This document shows positions 63,768-64,000 of a stretch of 64,000 nucleotides of DNA, in pieces. The translations under genes were made by a program, and so were the position numbers. Below the pieces are notes generated by a model that was not told the origin of the DNA, ran no database searches, and saw only the letters and a list, made by a program, of their open reading frames with translations. Positions within the stretch are counted from its first letter, which is position 1, and every line of letters starts with the position of its first letter. The stretch covers positions 1-64,000 of the forward strand of contig JAXHLY010000001.1 in assembly GCA_034521715.1 (NCBI GenBank), written 5' to 3'. Origin of the DNA: Methylohalomonas sp034521715 (GTDB lineage Bacteria > Pseudomonadota > Gammaproteobacteria > Methylohalomonadales > Methylohalomonadaceae).

Positions 63768-64000
63768 TTAAGCAAATTTCAGAATCTCGCCGACGGTATC
63801 GCGCATGCGGCGTTTGCCGCAGTGTATACGCTGCCACGCGGGAAAGTTGAATTCCGAGCAGATCGCCCGTGGTGTCAGCAATACGGCCTGAAGAAAGACC
63901 CGTAGTTCATGCACATCATAGATGGTGGATTCAACTCCCCAGTGTTCCAGCAGCTCATGCAGCATACGCACGTGTGGCGTCTTCCAGCTCAGTGCGAAAC
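63768..64000 (-). CDS. Unknown protein, C-terminal part only
   Basis: The last 76 codons of a leftward gene are visible; it starts beyond the right edge. The frame is open to base 64000, reading FALSWKTPHVRMLHELLEHW and then a tail ending MRDTVGEILKFA. I do not recognise the family. There is no hydrophobic segment. Features are the pair of cysteines in AICSEFNFP and RIHCGKRRMR, and a basic stretch near the C-terminus. Confidence 0.6.
   Translation of the reverse strand, partial: FALSWKTPHVRMLHELLEHWGVESTIYDVHELRVFLQAVLLTPRAICSEFNFPAWQRIHCGKRRMRDTVGEILKFA

Overview
The window looks like a chromosomal segment of a free-living gammaproteobacterium outside the enterics. The evidence is the rpsU-yqeY-dnaG-rpoD macromolecular synthesis cluster, a Vfr/CRP-type regulator, fused RlmKL, a zur-znuACB plus TonB zinc system, a lanthanide-type XoxF methanol/alcohol dehydrogenase, and Pseudomonas-like REP palindromes (TGTRGGAGC... 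type). I cannot place it to genus. Coding density is high, with no rRNA, CRISPR array, insertion sequence or intact prophage.

Layout. 1-3.5 kb: an SGNH hydrolase (cut by the window edge), folK and folB, divergent from plsY, then tsaD with a small GDCCVxC zinc-ribbon gene. 3.6-8.9 kb: rpsU, yqeY, dnaG, rpoD and a CAU-anticodon tRNA. 8.9-12.4 kb: an AT-rich patch with a Rap1a/Tai-type orphan immunity gene, an SRAP (YedK) gene, a holin-like gene and an MNT/HEPN toxin-antitoxin pair. 12.4-17 kb: DUF4139, DUF427 and two NAD(P)-binding proteins with apparent signal peptides. 17-24.2 kb: two large GGDEF/EAL proteins around a GNAT-nitrilase fusion. 24.2-29 kb: yqeC, rlmKL, DUF3047, a DUF2380-like gene and the tail of a molybdenum hydroxylase. 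29-32.5 kb: an operon of DUF4404, TVP38, amidoligase, class I glutamine amidotransferase and DUF502. 32.7-41 kb: a ferritin-like protein, xoxF, a second amidotransferase, a PanE-like and an SDR gene, an alpha/beta hydrolase-OsmC fusion and DUF309. 41.3-47.7 kb: type 2 ileS, an M23 peptidase, cbiX, hinT and DAHP synthase. 47.9-53.3 kb: the zinc uptake regulon. 53.4-64 kb: tusA, a lipase, a response regulator, a CBS-PAS-GGDEF protein, a cyclophilin-fold protein, OsmC, crp, a broken deaminase, a Ser/Thr kinase and a partial gene.

Two features cut across the whole window. First, many genes, including indispensable ones (tsaD, dnaG), carry single-base frameshifts. This points to uncorrected indels in the sequence more than to gene decay, so products are described as if the frames were joined. 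Second, intergenic gaps are filled with dispersed palindromic repeats of several families. One element of about 160 bp occurs three times, each time in a gap between convergent genes.

The most distinctive functional units are the amidoligase/amidotransferase/membrane-protein operon, the bidirectional zinc regulon around one palindromic Zur box, the solitary XoxF with an extra cysteine-bearing insertion, and the pair of exported Rossmann-fold enzymes.
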